Shown: positions 23,502 to 31,885 of the stretch, piece after piece
Numbering within the stretch: the first letter of the stretch is position 1
How the letters are laid out: each line of letters opens with the position of its first letter
NCBI RefSeq assembly: GCF_003185805.1
Contig: NZ_QHJY01000028.1
Coordinates: 1-36,230, forward strand
Reading direction: 5' to 3'
DNA length: 36,230 nucleotides
From: Caulobacter sp. D5
GTDB lineage: Bacteria > Pseudomonadota > Alphaproteobacteria > Caulobacterales > Caulobacteraceae
Translations under genes and position numbers: made by a program
Notes under the pieces: generated by a model
Seen by the model: only the letters and a program-made list of their open reading frames with translations
The model's database searches: none
What the model was told of the DNA's origin: nothing

Positions 23502-24461
23502 ATGACGCCCAGCCGCCGCCAGATCGCGGGCAAGATCGCCACCGCCTTGCCGCTGCTGCTGGCCCTGGTCGCCGGCCCCGCCCTCGCCGCTCCGCCAAAG
23601 CCGCTTCCTGAACGCTTCGACGTCGCCGTCACGGTCGACGACCTGCCCGACCACGGCGCCCTGCCGCCGGGCATGACCCGGCTGTCGATCACCCGGGACC
23701 ACATGGCCCTGTTCAAGGCCCACGGCGTGGTCGAGGCCTTCGGCTTCGTCAACGGCGCCAACGCCGACGATCCCGACAGCAACGCCGCGCTGGACGCCTG
23801 GCGCGCCGCCGGCCATCCGCTGGGCAACCACACCGCCACCCACCTCAACATCGACAGGGCCGCCAGCCTCGAGGCCTGGATCGCCGACCTGCAAGCCGGC
23901 GAGCCGGCCGTGACCTCGCGGATGCAGGGTCAGGATTGGCGGTATCTGAGGTTTCCCAACCTTTCGACCGGCGCGACGCGCGAGCGCCACGACGGCGCGG
24001 CGGCCTGGCTGAAGGCCCACGGCTACAGGATCGCCCACGTCAGCGTCTCGTTCGACGACTGGGCCTATACCGACGCCTACGCCCGCTGCGCCGCCAAGGG
24101 CGACACGGCCGCGATCAAGCTGATGGAAGACCAGTATCTCAAGGGCGTCGATGACGCCCTGGTGCGGATGCGGGCCGTCTCGCTGAAGGTCTATGGCCGG
24201 GTGATCCCGCAGGTGCTGCTGACCCATGTCGGCGGCTGGTCGGCGCGGATGCTGCCCCAGGTGCTCGACCGCCTCGACGCGGCCGGCGCCCACTACGTGA
24301 CTTTGGCAGCGGCCCAGAAGGACCCGGCCTACGCCCAGGCCGAGCAATGGCTCGGCGGCGACGGCATCATGGAGCGCACGGCCCGCAACACCGGCGTCGA
24401 CCTGTCGGCCCTGCCGCCGGCGCTGAGCAAGCCGGTGGATCCGCAGGGGCTGTGTCGTTGA
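23502..24461 (+). CDS. Secreted NodB-type polysaccharide deacetylase
   Basis: 319-residue exported protein of carbohydrate esterase family 4 type (NodB homology), which removes N- or O-acetyl groups from polysaccharides using a divalent metal. The signal peptide runs to about residue 29 (SRRQIAGK then a leucine-rich stretch ending ALA) and has a twin-arginine-like pair. The TVDD motif (Asp46, Asp47) and GNHTATH with His110 and His114 are the catalytic and metal residues of motifs 1 and 2. Motif 3 is RYLRFPNLSTG and later LLTHVG. GGGGAAGC precedes the ATG. The GntR-type inverted repeat upstream links it to the mannonate dehydratase region. Substrate unknown: acetylated pectin, xylan or peptidoglycan are possible. 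Confidence 0.85.
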   Translation: MTPSRRQIAGKIATALPLLLALVAGPALAAPPKPLPERFDVAVTVDDLPDHGALPPGMTRLSITRDHMALFKAHGVVEAFGFVNGANADDPDSNAALDAWRAAGHPLGNHTATHLNIDRAASLEAWIADLQAGEPAVTSRMQGQDWRYLRFPNLSTGATRERHDGAAAWLKAHGYRIAHVSVSFDDWAYTDAYARCAAKGDTAAIKLMEDQYLKGVDDALVRMRAVSLKVYGRVIPQVLLTHVGGWSARMLPQVLDRLDAAGAHYVTLAAAQKDPAYAQAEQWLGGDGIMERTARNTGVDLSALPPALSKPVDPQGLCR

Positions 24462-24523
24462 GAGCGTCCTAAGGCGGATGGCGGAGCGACAGGCCCGGCC
24501 CGGCCTGCCGCTCCGCTCTCCAG

Positions 24524-24662
24524 ATCGTCATCCCGGCCGCAGCGTAGCGAAGAGCCGGGACCCAGGAGTCGCCGCATTGCGCCGGCCACCGCGAAGAAGC
24601 CTCGACGACAGTGCGGCCGCCCCTGGGTCCCGGATAAGCGCTGCGCGCTTTCCGGGATGACG
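24524..24662. repeat. Long nested hairpin repeat, copy 1
   Basis: About 139 bp with outer arms ATCGTCATCCCGG and CCGGGATGACG and inner arms CCGGGACCCAGG and CCTGGGTCCCGG, giving a cruciform with small side hairpins (AGCGCTGCGCGCTT). Three more copies occur in this window. It is a dispersed intergenic palindromic element; nothing codes for a transposase. Confidence 0.85.
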
Positions 24663-24694
24663 GGCTGAAAGTTATGGGTCGAAGAGCTGGGCGC

Positions 24695-26275
24695 TTACGC
24701 GATCAGCTCATAGGCCGGCAGGGTCAGGAACTCCTCCAGACCGTCCTCCAGCACCATGCGGGTGAAGAGGTGGGCGGCTTCCTCCAGCTTGGGCGAGCCG
24801 TGCTCGCGGCGCAGGTCGCCCATCTCCTGGGTGAACAGGCCGATGAACAGCTCCGAGGTCAGCACGCGGCCGTCGTCGAGTTCGGCGGCCAGGCGCACCC
24901 ACTGCCACAGCTGGGTGCGGCAGATCTCGGCGGTCGCCGCATCTTCCATCAGGTTGTAGAGCGGCACCGCGCCCCGGCCTTCCAGCCAGGCCTGGGTGTA
25001 GCGGACGCCGACGCGGATGGCCTCGCGCACGCCGGTCTCGGTGCGGGCGCCGCCGTGCAGCTCCAGCATCTGGCCCTGCGTGATCTCCAGGCCCTCCAGC
25101 GTCTTGTCGAGCTGGTTGGGGGCCGGCATCAGGCGGTCGAAGACCTCCATGGCCACCGGCACGAGATCAGGGTGGGCGACCCAGGTGCCGTCGTGGCCGG
25201 CCCCGGCCTCGCGTTCCTTGTCGGCGCGCACCTTGGCGAAGGCGGCCTGGTTGGCGGCCTCGTCGCCCTTGACCGGGATCTGGGCGGCCATGCCCCCCAT
25301 CGCGAAAGCGCCGCGGCGGTGGCAGGTCTGGATCAGCTTCAGCGAATAGGCGCCCAGGAACGCCTTGCCCATGACCATGGCCGAGCGGTCCGGGGTCAGG
25401 AACTCGGGCCGGCGGCCCAGGCGCTTGATGAACGAGAAGATGTAGTCCCAGCGCCCGCAGTTGAGGCCGACGATGTGGTCCTTCAGCTCGAACAGGATCT
25501 CGTCCATCTCGAAGGCGGCCGGGATCGTCTCGATCAGCACCGTGGCCTTGAAGGTCCCGACCGGCAGGCCCAGGGCCTCCTGGGCGCGGACGAACACCTC
25601 GTTCCACAGCCGCGCCTCGAGATGGCTCTCCAGCTTGGGCAGGTAGAAGTACGGACCCGAGCCCTTTTCGATCGCGGCGTGGGCGTTGTGGAAGACATAG
25701 AGGCCGAAGTCGAACAGCGCGCCGGCGACAGGCGCGCCGTCGACTTCGAGGTGGCGTTCGGGAAGGTGCCAGCCGCGCGGCCGGACCTTCAGGACGGCCG
25801 GGTTGGCTCCCAGCGCATAGCTTTTTCCGGACTTCGGATCGACGTGGTCCAAGACGCCGTTCCAGCGGTCCTTCAGGTTGACCTGACCCTCGACGACATT
25901 GGCCCAGGTGGGGGCCGTGGCGTCTTCGAAGTCGGCCATGAACACCTTGGCCCCGCAGTTGAGGGCGTTGATGATCATCTTGCGGTCGACCGGACCGGTG
26001 ATCTCGACGCGGCGGTCCTGGAGGTCGGCCGGGATCGGCGCGACGGTCCAGTCGGCGGCGCGGACATGCGAGGTCTCGGCCAGGAAATCGGGCAGCTCGC
26101 CGGCGTCGAACCGGACCTGACGGGCCTCGCGCGCGGCCAGCAGGGCGCGGCGGCGGGCGTCGAAGCGGCGGTGCAGGTCGGCCACGAAGGCCACGGCCTC
26201 GGGGGTGAGGATCTCTACCGCGCGACCCTCGATCGGACCGAGGATCTGGACGTTGGCGGCGATGTCGAGGGGCAT
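24695..26275 (-). CDS. aceB: Malate synthase A
   Basis: 526-residue soluble enzyme joining glyoxylate and acetyl-CoA into malate, second step of the glyoxylate shunt. Recognisable blocks are FMADFEDATAPTW near residue 115, GANPAVLKVRPRGWHLPERHL, GPYFYLPKLESHLEARLWNEVF, ATVLIETIPAAFEMDEIL (catalytic region), GLNCGRWDYIFSFIK, GTWVAHPDLVPVA and the C-terminal YELIA. Length is normal for the isoform A type. It is the last gene of the aceA-(76 aa)-aceB cluster; a long hairpin repeat (26343-26494) sits in the 278 bp before it, so its level may be uncoupled from aceA. A GGAA motif precedes the ATG. Confidence 0.97.
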   Translation of the reverse strand: MPLDIAANVQILGPIEGRAVEILTPEAVAFVADLHRRFDARRRALLAAREARQVRFDAGELPDFLAETSHVRAADWTVAPIPADLQDRRVEITGPVDRKMIINALNCGAKVFMADFEDATAPTWANVVEGQVNLKDRWNGVLDHVDPKSGKSYALGANPAVLKVRPRGWHLPERHLEVDGAPVAGALFDFGLYVFHNAHAAIEKGSGPYFYLPKLESHLEARLWNEVFVRAQEALGLPVGTFKATVLIETIPAAFEMDEILFELKDHIVGLNCGRWDYIFSFIKRLGRRPEFLTPDRSAMVMGKAFLGAYSLKLIQTCHRRGAFAMGGMAAQIPVKGDEAANQAAFAKVRADKEREAGAGHDGTWVAHPDLVPVAMEVFDRLMPAPNQLDKTLEGLEITQGQMLELHGGARTETGVREAIRVGVRYTQAWLEGRGAVPLYNLMEDAATAEICRTQLWQWVRLAAELDDGRVLTSELFIGLFTQEMGDLRREHGSPKLEEAAHLFTRMVLEDGLEEFLTLPAYELIA

Positions 26276-26342
26276 GGCGTGTTCCGTGGTGTGGTGACGC
26301 GGACTTTGGAAGGTTTATCGGATGCTTTCTATGCACCCAATG

Positions 26343-26494
26343 ATCGTCATCCCGGCCGCACGCCCGCGAAGGCGGGCGGAAGAGCCGGGACCCAGGGGCA
26401 GCCGCATTGCACCGGCCACCGCGAAGAAGCCTCGATGACGATGCGCCGGCCCCTGGGTCCCGGATAAGCGCTGCGCGCTTTCCGGGATGACGAT
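26343..26494. repeat. Long nested hairpin repeat, copy 2
   Basis: 152 bp with outer arms ATCGTCATCCCGG and CCGGGATGACGAT and inner arms CCGGGACCCAGGGG and CCCCTGGGTCCCGG. The inner stretch is nearly identical to copy 1. It lies inside the glyoxylate cluster, between the 76-residue gene and aceB. Confidence 0.88.
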
Positions 26495-26553
26495 TTGAGC
26501 GAGCGGGTGAGGGAGGAAGCAGGCGCCTCCCTCCCCGCTACGCATCGAGCGTC

Positions 26554-26784
26554 TTACGCGCTCTTTTCAGTGGCCCGGATGGTCGGGACGATCTGGTCGC
26601 CCCAGTTGCCCGAGCCGTCGTGGTGGCGCGAGGTGCGCACCAGTTCGACCGAGTAGCCGGCCTCGATGGCGCGGCGGACGGCTTCGTTGAGGCGGTGCGA
26701 GGCCTCGGCGAGACGGTCCACGGCGCGGTCCTGGGCCGTCGAATCCGGCATGGCGGCGGGAGCGAATTGCGTGACGTTGGTCAT
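26554..26784 (-). CDS. 76-residue protein within the glyoxylate operon
   Basis: Small soluble protein I do not recognise by family. The first ~20 residues are low in structure (MTNVTQFAPAAMPDST). A charged helical segment with regular alanine/leucine spacing follows (RAVDRLAEASHRLNEAVRRAIEAGYSVELVRTSRH). The tail is DGSGNWGDQIVPTIRA. GGAGAAACGTC before the ATG is a strong ribosome binding site and codon use matches its neighbours, so it is translated. It lies 53 bp after aceA on the same strand, so it is probably made with isocitrate lyase. A role in regulating or stabilising the shunt enzymes is possible but only inferred from position. Confidence 0.75.
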   Translation of the reverse strand: MTNVTQFAPAAMPDSTAQDRAVDRLAEASHRLNEAVRRAIEAGYSVELVRTSRHHDGSGNWGDQIVPTIRATEKSA

Positions 26785-26837
26785 GACGTTTCTCCTCAGT
26801 TCGGGCTTTGGGGGACGGGAAGGTTTGAAGTTCGCCG

Positions 26838-28451
26838 CTATTCGGCGGCGAACTGGTTCATGGTGTTGGCGCCGCCGCCGGCCTTCAGGGCGCGCTCGCC
26901 GGCGACCATCTCCTTGAAGCTGTCGCCGAGGTCCGAGCCGACCTCGTGCTGGTGCTTCACGGCCGACACGCCGCGGCGGATTTCCTCGCGCTGCACCGTG
27001 TTGACGTAGGCCCGCATGCGGCCCTCGCCGAAGTAGCCGCGCGACAGCTCGTCCATGCTCTTGGCGGTCAGGTGGAAGGTCGGCAGGGTGATCAGGTTGT
27101 GGAACACCCCGGCGCGGGCGGCGATATCGACCTGGAAGCGCGCCAGGCGCTCGTCGGTCTCACGACCCAGGTCGGTGTCGTCCAGGTCGGCCGACATCAG
27201 GGCCGCGCCTTCCGGATAGCTGTCCGCATGGATCTTGCCCTCGGCGATCCACTGGTCGCGCACCTGCTTGCGCAGATTGAGCGTCCAGTTGAACGACGGC
27301 GAGTTGTTGTAGGTCAGCTTGGCGTTCGGCACGGCCTTGCGGACCTCGGCCACCATCGAGGCGATCTCGTCGACATTGGGGGTGTCGGTCTCGATCCACA
27401 GCAGGTCGGCGCCGCCCTGGGTCAGCGAAGCGATGCAGTCCTCGATGACGCGCGCCCGGCCGGTGCCGTCCTGGAAGGCGAACAGGCCGTTGGGCATGCG
27501 CACCGGCTTCTGGAACTCGCCGTCGCGGTACAGGGCCAGCTCGCCCGGCTGGATCGGGTTTTCCGGCGTGATCGCCTCGGTCTTCAGCCACTTGATGTAG
27601 TCCGAAGCCAGGTCGCCCGGCTCCTGGCTGACCGGGATCTTCTGGGTCAGGCCAGCGCCCAGGCTGTCGGTGCGGGCGACGATGACGCCCTCGTCGACGC
27701 CCAGTTCCTCGAAGGCCAGGCGGCAGGCGCGCAGCTTCTCGATGAAGTCTTCGCGCGGCACGGTGACCTTGCCGTCCTGGTGGCCGCACTGCTTGGCGTC
27801 GGAGACCTGGTTCTCGATCTGCAGGCAGCAGGCGCCGGCCTTGATCATCTCCTTGGCCAGCAGGTAGGTGGCGTTCTCGTTGCCGAAGCCGGCGTCGATG
27901 TCGGCGATGATCGGAACGACGTGGGTCTCAAAGCCGTCGATGGCCTTGATCGCGGCCTGCTCGGCGACCTGGTCGCCGGCCTTGCGGGCGGCGGTCAGGG
28001 CCTTGAACAGGTCGTTGATGGCCACTTCGTCGGCCTGGCGCAGCGAGACGTAGATCTCTTCGATCAGATCGACGACCGAGGTCTTCTCGTGCATCGACTG
28101 GTCCGGCAGGTGGCCGAAGCGGTTGCGAAGACCCGCGACCATCCAGCCCGACAGGTAGACATAGGCGCCCTTGGTGGCGCCGCGCAGGCGCTTGACCGAC
28201 TTGATCATCTGCTGGGCGTGGAAGCCCGACCAGCAGCCCAGCGACTGGGTGAACTGGCTGCTGTCGGCGTCATAGGCGGCCATGTCGGCGCGCATGACGG
28301 TCGCCATGTCGCGGGCGATGTCCAGGTGGGTCGAATAGGTGTTCTGGAGCTTCAGCTGGATGAGGTCGGCGATGGCGACGCCGCCCGGCGTCAGGCCCTG
28401 CGGGTAGCGGGCGAGGAGGTCCTGGCGGTGCTCGGCGTAGGTCTTGCGCAT
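26838..28451 (-). CDS. aceA: Isocitrate lyase, long KQCGH subtype
   Basis: 537-residue soluble enzyme cleaving isocitrate to glyoxylate and succinate. The catalytic loop reads KQCGHQDGKVTV with Cys222; the usual short bacterial enzyme has KKCGH, whereas the long Pseudomonas-aeruginosa-type subgroup has KQCGH, so this belongs to the latter. Other blocks are GCWSGFHAQQMI, IIADIDAGFGNENATYLLAKEMI, ARTDSLGAGLTQKIP, LLWIETDTPNVDEI and LTYNNSPSFNW. It is divergent from the short-chain fatty acyl regulator gene, which probably controls it. GGGGAAGT lies before the ATG. Downstream follow the 76-residue gene and aceB. Confidence 0.97.
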   Translation of the reverse strand: MRKTYAEHRQDLLARYPQGLTPGGVAIADLIQLKLQNTYSTHLDIARDMATVMRADMAAYDADSSQFTQSLGCWSGFHAQQMIKSVKRLRGATKGAYVYLSGWMVAGLRNRFGHLPDQSMHEKTSVVDLIEEIYVSLRQADEVAINDLFKALTAARKAGDQVAEQAAIKAIDGFETHVVPIIADIDAGFGNENATYLLAKEMIKAGACCLQIENQVSDAKQCGHQDGKVTVPREDFIEKLRACRLAFEELGVDEGVIVARTDSLGAGLTQKIPVSQEPGDLASDYIKWLKTEAITPENPIQPGELALYRDGEFQKPVRMPNGLFAFQDGTGRARVIEDCIASLTQGGADLLWIETDTPNVDEIASMVAEVRKAVPNAKLTYNNSPSFNWTLNLRKQVRDQWIAEGKIHADSYPEGAALMSADLDDTDLGRETDERLARFQVDIAARAGVFHNLITLPTFHLTAKSMDELSRGYFGEGRMRAYVNTVQREEIRRGVSAVKHQHEVGSDLGDSFKEMVAGERALKAGGGANTMNQFAAE

Positions 28452-28557
28452 GGTCGTCGTACTTCCCCATCGGGGCCCGCTGATTGGGAGGCGGGCGTGA
28501 TTTCGTCTTGGGGAGCTAACGCGGCGGGGCTGATACGGTCGAACCTATTGAAGACGA

Positions 28558-28606
28558 TTTGTCACGAATTGACTTTGTGTAATTTGTAAATCCATGACAA
28601 CGTGAC
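28558..28606. promoter_or_regulatory. Probable ScfR/RamB-like binding region
   Basis: This AT-rich part of the 159-bp aceA/scfR gap carries three TTTGT repeats (28558, 28574, 28583). The last is TTTGTAAA within ATTTGTAAAT, close to the TTTGCAAA core bound by RamB-type relatives. An inverted repeat GTCACG (28561) and CGTGAC (28601) brackets it. Autoregulation and control of aceA would follow. Confidence 0.5.
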
Positions 28607-28610
28607 ATTC

Positions 28611-30035
28611 ATGGTCACGACGACGGACAAGAAGCTTTTCCTGGGCGGCCGGCTCAAGCGCCTGCGGCGCGACATCGGCGTCACCCAGGCCCGCATGGCC
28701 GAGGAACTGGGCGTCTCGCCCAGCTATCTGAACCTGCTCGAGCGCAACCAGCGGCCGGTCACCGCCCAGATGCTGCTGCGCCTGGCCGAGGCCTACGATC
28801 TGGATCTGCGCACCCTGTCGGCCGACGATCCCGGCGGCGGCGCGGGGCTGGAAGAGGTGCTGGCCGACAAGATGTTCGCCGACCTCGGCATCGGCCGCCA
28901 CGAGGCCGCCGAGGTGGCCGAGCTGTCGCCGGGCCTGGCCGAGGCCGTGGCCCGCCTCTACCGCGCCTATCTCGATCGCGGCCGGATGATCGACCTGGGC
29001 GCCTTCGAGCGACCGGACGGAACGCCGGCAGTGTCGTCCTCGCCCACCGACTGGGTGCGCGACCTCGTGGGCTCGCAGCGCAACCACTTCGCCGAGCTGG
29101 AAACGGCGGCCGAGGCCATTGTCGCCGCGCTCGACGCCGACCCGCAGGACCTGGGCCCCGCCGTGCGCGAACGGCTGCTGGAACGGTTCGGCATCCAGGT
29201 GCGGGTCATGCCGGTCGAGGTGATGGCCGGCTCGCTGCGCCGCTACGACCACCACCGCAAGCGGCTGATGGTGTCGGAGACCCTGGCCCCGGCCAGCCGC
29301 ATCTTCGCCATGTGCTACCAGCTGGGCCTGATGGAGGCGCCGGACGCCCTCACCCGCCTGGCCGACCGCTTCGCCGCGCCCGATCGCGCCACGCGCCAGC
29401 TGCTGAAGGTGTTCCTCGACAACTACCTCGCCGCAGCGATCATGATGCCCTACGAGCCGTTCCACGCGGCCATGGAGGCCACCGGCTACGACATCGAGCG
29501 GGCCCGTTCGCGGTTCGGCGTCAGCTACGAGCAGGCCGCCCAGCGGCTGACCACGCTCAGCCGGCCCGGCGCCCGGGGCGTGCCGTTCTTCATGATGCGG
29601 CTGGACGCGGCGGGCAACATCTCCAAGCGCTTCGCCGCCGGCCCCTTCCCGTTCTCGCGCTTCGGCGGCGCCTGCCCGCGCTGGAACGTGCACGACAGCT
29701 TCAAGACCCCCGGCCGCATCGTCACCCAGGTGATCGAGACCCCCGACGGCGCCCGCTACTTCACCCTGTCGCGCACCGTGCGGCGGGTGTCGGGACTGCA
29801 GGCGGGTCTGGAGGACGAACTGGTCATCGGTCTGGGCTGCGAGCTGAAATACGCGGCCAAGCTGGTCTACGCCCGGGGCCTCGACATCGCCTCGCCCGTC
29901 ACCGTCGAGATCGGCCCCTCCTGCCGCATCTGCGAACGCCCCGCCTGCCCGCAGCGCGCGGCCGCGCCGATCAACCGGACGCTGCTGGTGGAAGAGGCGT
30001 CCAAGTCGGTGACCCCGTTCCCGTTCGCGCGTTGA
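28611..30035 (+). CDS. Short-chain fatty acyl transcriptional regulator (XRE + degenerate IrrE-like)
   Basis: 474-residue regulator of the ScfR/MccR/RamB family, which controls glyoxylate or propionate metabolism genes. The N-terminal helix-turn-helix spans about 8-62 (RLKRLRRDIGVTQARMAEELGVSPSYLNLLERNQRPVTA region). The centre resembles the IrrE/ImmA peptidase fold but has no HExxH zinc motif: where it should be there is ASRIFAMCYQLGLMEA. It is therefore a ligand-sensing, not proteolytic, domain. The C-terminal DUF2083-like part ends with a cysteine group (SCRICERPACPQRAA). A GTG three codons upstream (28602) is an alternative start; no strong ribosome binding site favours either. It is divergent from isocitrate lyase, the expected target. 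Confidence 0.87.
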   Translation: MVTTTDKKLFLGGRLKRLRRDIGVTQARMAEELGVSPSYLNLLERNQRPVTAQMLLRLAEAYDLDLRTLSADDPGGGAGLEEVLADKMFADLGIGRHEAAEVAELSPGLAEAVARLYRAYLDRGRMIDLGAFERPDGTPAVSSSPTDWVRDLVGSQRNHFAELETAAEAIVAALDADPQDLGPAVRERLLERFGIQVRVMPVEVMAGSLRRYDHHRKRLMVSETLAPASRIFAMCYQLGLMEAPDALTRLADRFAAPDRATRQLLKVFLDNYLAAAIMMPYEPFHAAMEATGYDIERARSRFGVSYEQAAQRLTTLSRPGARGVPFFMMRLDAAGNISKRFAAGPFPFSRFGGACPRWNVHDSFKTPGRIVTQVIETPDGARYFTLSRTVRRVSGLQAGLEDELVIGLGCELKYAAKLVYARGLDIASPVTVEIGPSCRICERPACPQRAAAPINRTLLVEEASKSVTPFPFAR

Positions 30036-30045
30036 GCAAGAGCAG

Positions 30046-30163
30046 AACCCCTCGATGGGGGAGGGGCAGGGGTGGGGGTGGCTACGGCGGTTGAGGCCAC
30101 GCACGGCCGCCAGCTCAGCAGGTCACCCCCATCCCCGACCCTTCCCCCATCAAGGGGGAAGGG
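30046..30163. repeat. Inverted hairpin repeats between convergent genes
   Basis: AACCCCTCGATGGGGGAGGGG followed by CAGGGGTGGGGGTG (30046-30080) is mirrored by CACCCCCATCCCCGACCC and CTTCCCCCATCAAGGGGGAAGG (30124-30163). The pair can form a long stem and lies between two converging genes, where it may block read-through both ways. Confidence 0.65.
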
Positions 30164-30170
30164 AGAAGGC

Positions 30171-30725
30171 CTACCGCGGCATCGTCGTCGCCTGCCGGCG
30201 CACCACATGGCACCGCGTCGCCCCGAATTTCGTGGCGCAGAAGCCCGTCTCGTCCGAGCCCGGGCGGATCACCGCCCAGCGGTCGCGATCGCACTGATGC
30301 CACTGCTCGCGGAACGCCCCGCGGTCGTCATAGGCGAACACCGGCGTATCGCCGTCGGTGTAGAACCGCGTCATGCCGGTGAAGCCGCCGAAGCTGGTCT
30401 TGCCGTTGACCACGCCGCAGACCCGGCCACCGCGCATCATCCAGACCCCGCCCAGTTCCAGGTCCCGAGACTGCTTCAGCCGCGCCACCAGGGCCGGACG
30501 CACCACCGACCAGCGCTGAGCCGCCTGCGCCCGCGCCGGTTCCAGCGCCTCGCCCCGGGCCGGCGGCAGCGCGCCCATGGCCCGCTCGAAGCGGATGAAG
30601 TCGAAGACGGCGTAGGCCAGGGCGGCCAGAAGCGACACGGCCAGCGCCGCGCCGAGGATGCGCCAGGCCAGGACGGCGCGCTTGCGGCCCGCATTGGCGT
30701 CGGGGACGGGCAGGACGAACGACAC
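30171..30725 (-). CDS. One-helix membrane protein of unknown function
   Basis: 184-residue protein starting with GTG; AAGGAGAG upstream is a strong ribosome binding site. A basic segment (GRKR, 13-16) precedes one hydrophobic helix (about 20-43), so most of the protein should lie in the periplasm. The exported part has the motif GRVCGVVNGKTSFGGFTGMTRFY and four cysteines (VCG, QCD, FCA, RCH) that could form disulfides. The VCGxVN-phenylalanine-glycine pattern occurs in other small exported proteins of unknown role. It stands alone between convergent scfR and a repeat element; no pathway is suggested. Confidence 0.75.
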   Translation of the reverse strand: MSFVLPVPDANAGRKRAVLAWRILGAALAVSLLAALAYAVFDFIRFERAMGALPPARGEALEPARAQAAQRWSVVRPALVARLKQSRDLELGGVWMMRGGRVCGVVNGKTSFGGFTGMTRFYTDGDTPVFAYDDRGAFREQWHQCDRDRWAVIRPGSDETGFCATKFGATRCHVVRRQATTMPR

Positions 30726-30794
30726 GGGCGAGCTCTCCTTGAGGGCAAGGAAAGATTACACATGTAGTTTTATTCTATGCAACCCCGCATTTTG

Positions 30795-30943
30795 ATCGTC
30801 ATCCCGGCCGGAGCGCGAAGCGCGCAGAGCCGGGACCCAGGGGCCGCCGCACAGCGTGGGCTAGCGAAGAAAGCGGCGAACCCAAGCTCGGCACCCAGTC
30901 CCCTGGGTCCCGGATAAGCCCTGCGGGCTTTCCGGGATGACGA
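30795..30943. repeat. Long nested hairpin repeat, copy 3
   Basis: 149 bp with arms ATCGTCATCCCGG and CCGGGATGACGA, inner arms CCGGGACCCAGGGG and CCCCTGGGTCCCGG, and a diverged middle. It lies between the minus-strand one-helix protein's promoter region and the end of the M56 gene. Confidence 0.85.
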
Positions 30944-30976
30944 GGAGTTGGGAGAGCAAGAAGGGGCGCAAGCCCC

Positions 30977-31885
30977 CTACTGCGCCAACGCCTCGACATG
31001 ACGGCTCAGCGGCGGCGGGGTGACGCCGTCGACGAACACGCGGGCTTCGCCGCCCGGCACGCGGAAGGGCGGCACGTCCAGGCCGCGCGGGGTCAGGGTC
31101 CAGACCGCCAGGATGGTCACCGCCGTCAGGGCGGCGATGGTGACGGTCAGCCCCTCGGCGGCGACAGGACCCGGCCCGGCCAGCACCCGCACGCGGGCGA
31201 CCAGCGGGTGGCGGCCGAAGGCGCAGGCCAGGGGCGAGGCGGCCGTGCAGGCATGGGCCTTCATCAGGGTCTCGGCGTAGCGCTTGCGGGCCTTGGGCGT
31301 CAGGGCCACGACGTCGGCGTCGCAGGCGATCTCCTGGTCCAGGCGAGCGATGGCCGCGCCCAGGTGGACGAAGGGGTTCAGCCAGCCCAGCACCTGGCAG
31401 GCGGTGATGATCAGGTTGCCGCGCGGGTCGCCGCGCCGCATGTGGGCGCGCTCGTGGGCCAGGACCAGCTCGCGCTCGGCCGCGTCGAACCGCTTGGCGA
31501 AGTCGTGGGGGATGACCAGGCGCGGACAGAAGACGCCCATCACCGCCGGCCCCTCCAGCCCGGCGCGGGCGCGGGCGCGAAAGGCGCGCTCGGCCAGGGC
31601 GATCAGGCCGGCCAGGCCGACGACCCCGACGACCCACACCGTCAGCATGGCCACGGCCAGCAGGCGCTCGGGCGGCTGGGCCGCCGCGCCCGCCTTCAGC
31701 GCTTCCGACAGGCTGGGGAAGATGCTGACCAGGGCCGCGACCGGCGCCAGGCGCCACAGCTTGTAGACCGCCTCGGGGCCGACCAGGCGGCGCACCGGAA
31801 CCCGCAGCGCCAGGACCAGCAGCACCCCGGCGGCGGCCGCGAACTGCACCCGCAGCAGGGTCAGGGCCAGCAGATCAACCAGCAT
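30977..31885 (-). CDS. BlaR1/MecR1-like M56 membrane metallopeptidase
   Basis: 302-residue integral membrane protein. Hydrophobic helices lie near 5-28, 45-60, 76-98 and 222-240. The zinc motif HERAH is at 144-148 and the third ligand is probably Glu185 in DQEIACDAD, as in peptidase family M56. It lacks the C-terminal penicillin-binding sensor domain of true BlaR1; the short C-terminal end (PPFRVPGGEARVFVDGV) has no known fold. The start overlaps the end of the BlaI-like gene by 11 bp, so the two are co-translated. By analogy, the peptidase cleaves the repressor when an envelope signal is sensed. The signal need not be a beta-lactam. Confidence 0.88.
   Translation of the reverse strand: MLVDLLALTLLRVQFAAAAGVLLVLALRVPVRRLVGPEAVYKLWRLAPVAALVSIFPSLSEALKAGAAAQPPERLLAVAMLTVWVVGVVGLAGLIALAERAFRARARAGLEGPAVMGVFCPRLVIPHDFAKRFDAAERELVLAHERAHMRRGDPRGNLIITACQVLGWLNPFVHLGAAIARLDQEIACDADVVALTPKARKRYAETLMKAHACTAASPLACAFGRHPLVARVRVLAGPGPVAAEGLTVTIAALTAVTILAVWTLTPRGLDVPPFRVPGGEARVFVDGVTPPPLSRHVEALAQ

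Noticed and set aside
24524-26494. CRISPR or insertion-sequence interpretation of the repeated elements
   Set aside because: The repeats are kilobases apart, palindromic and without spacers or transposase genes; they are dispersed intergenic palindromes.
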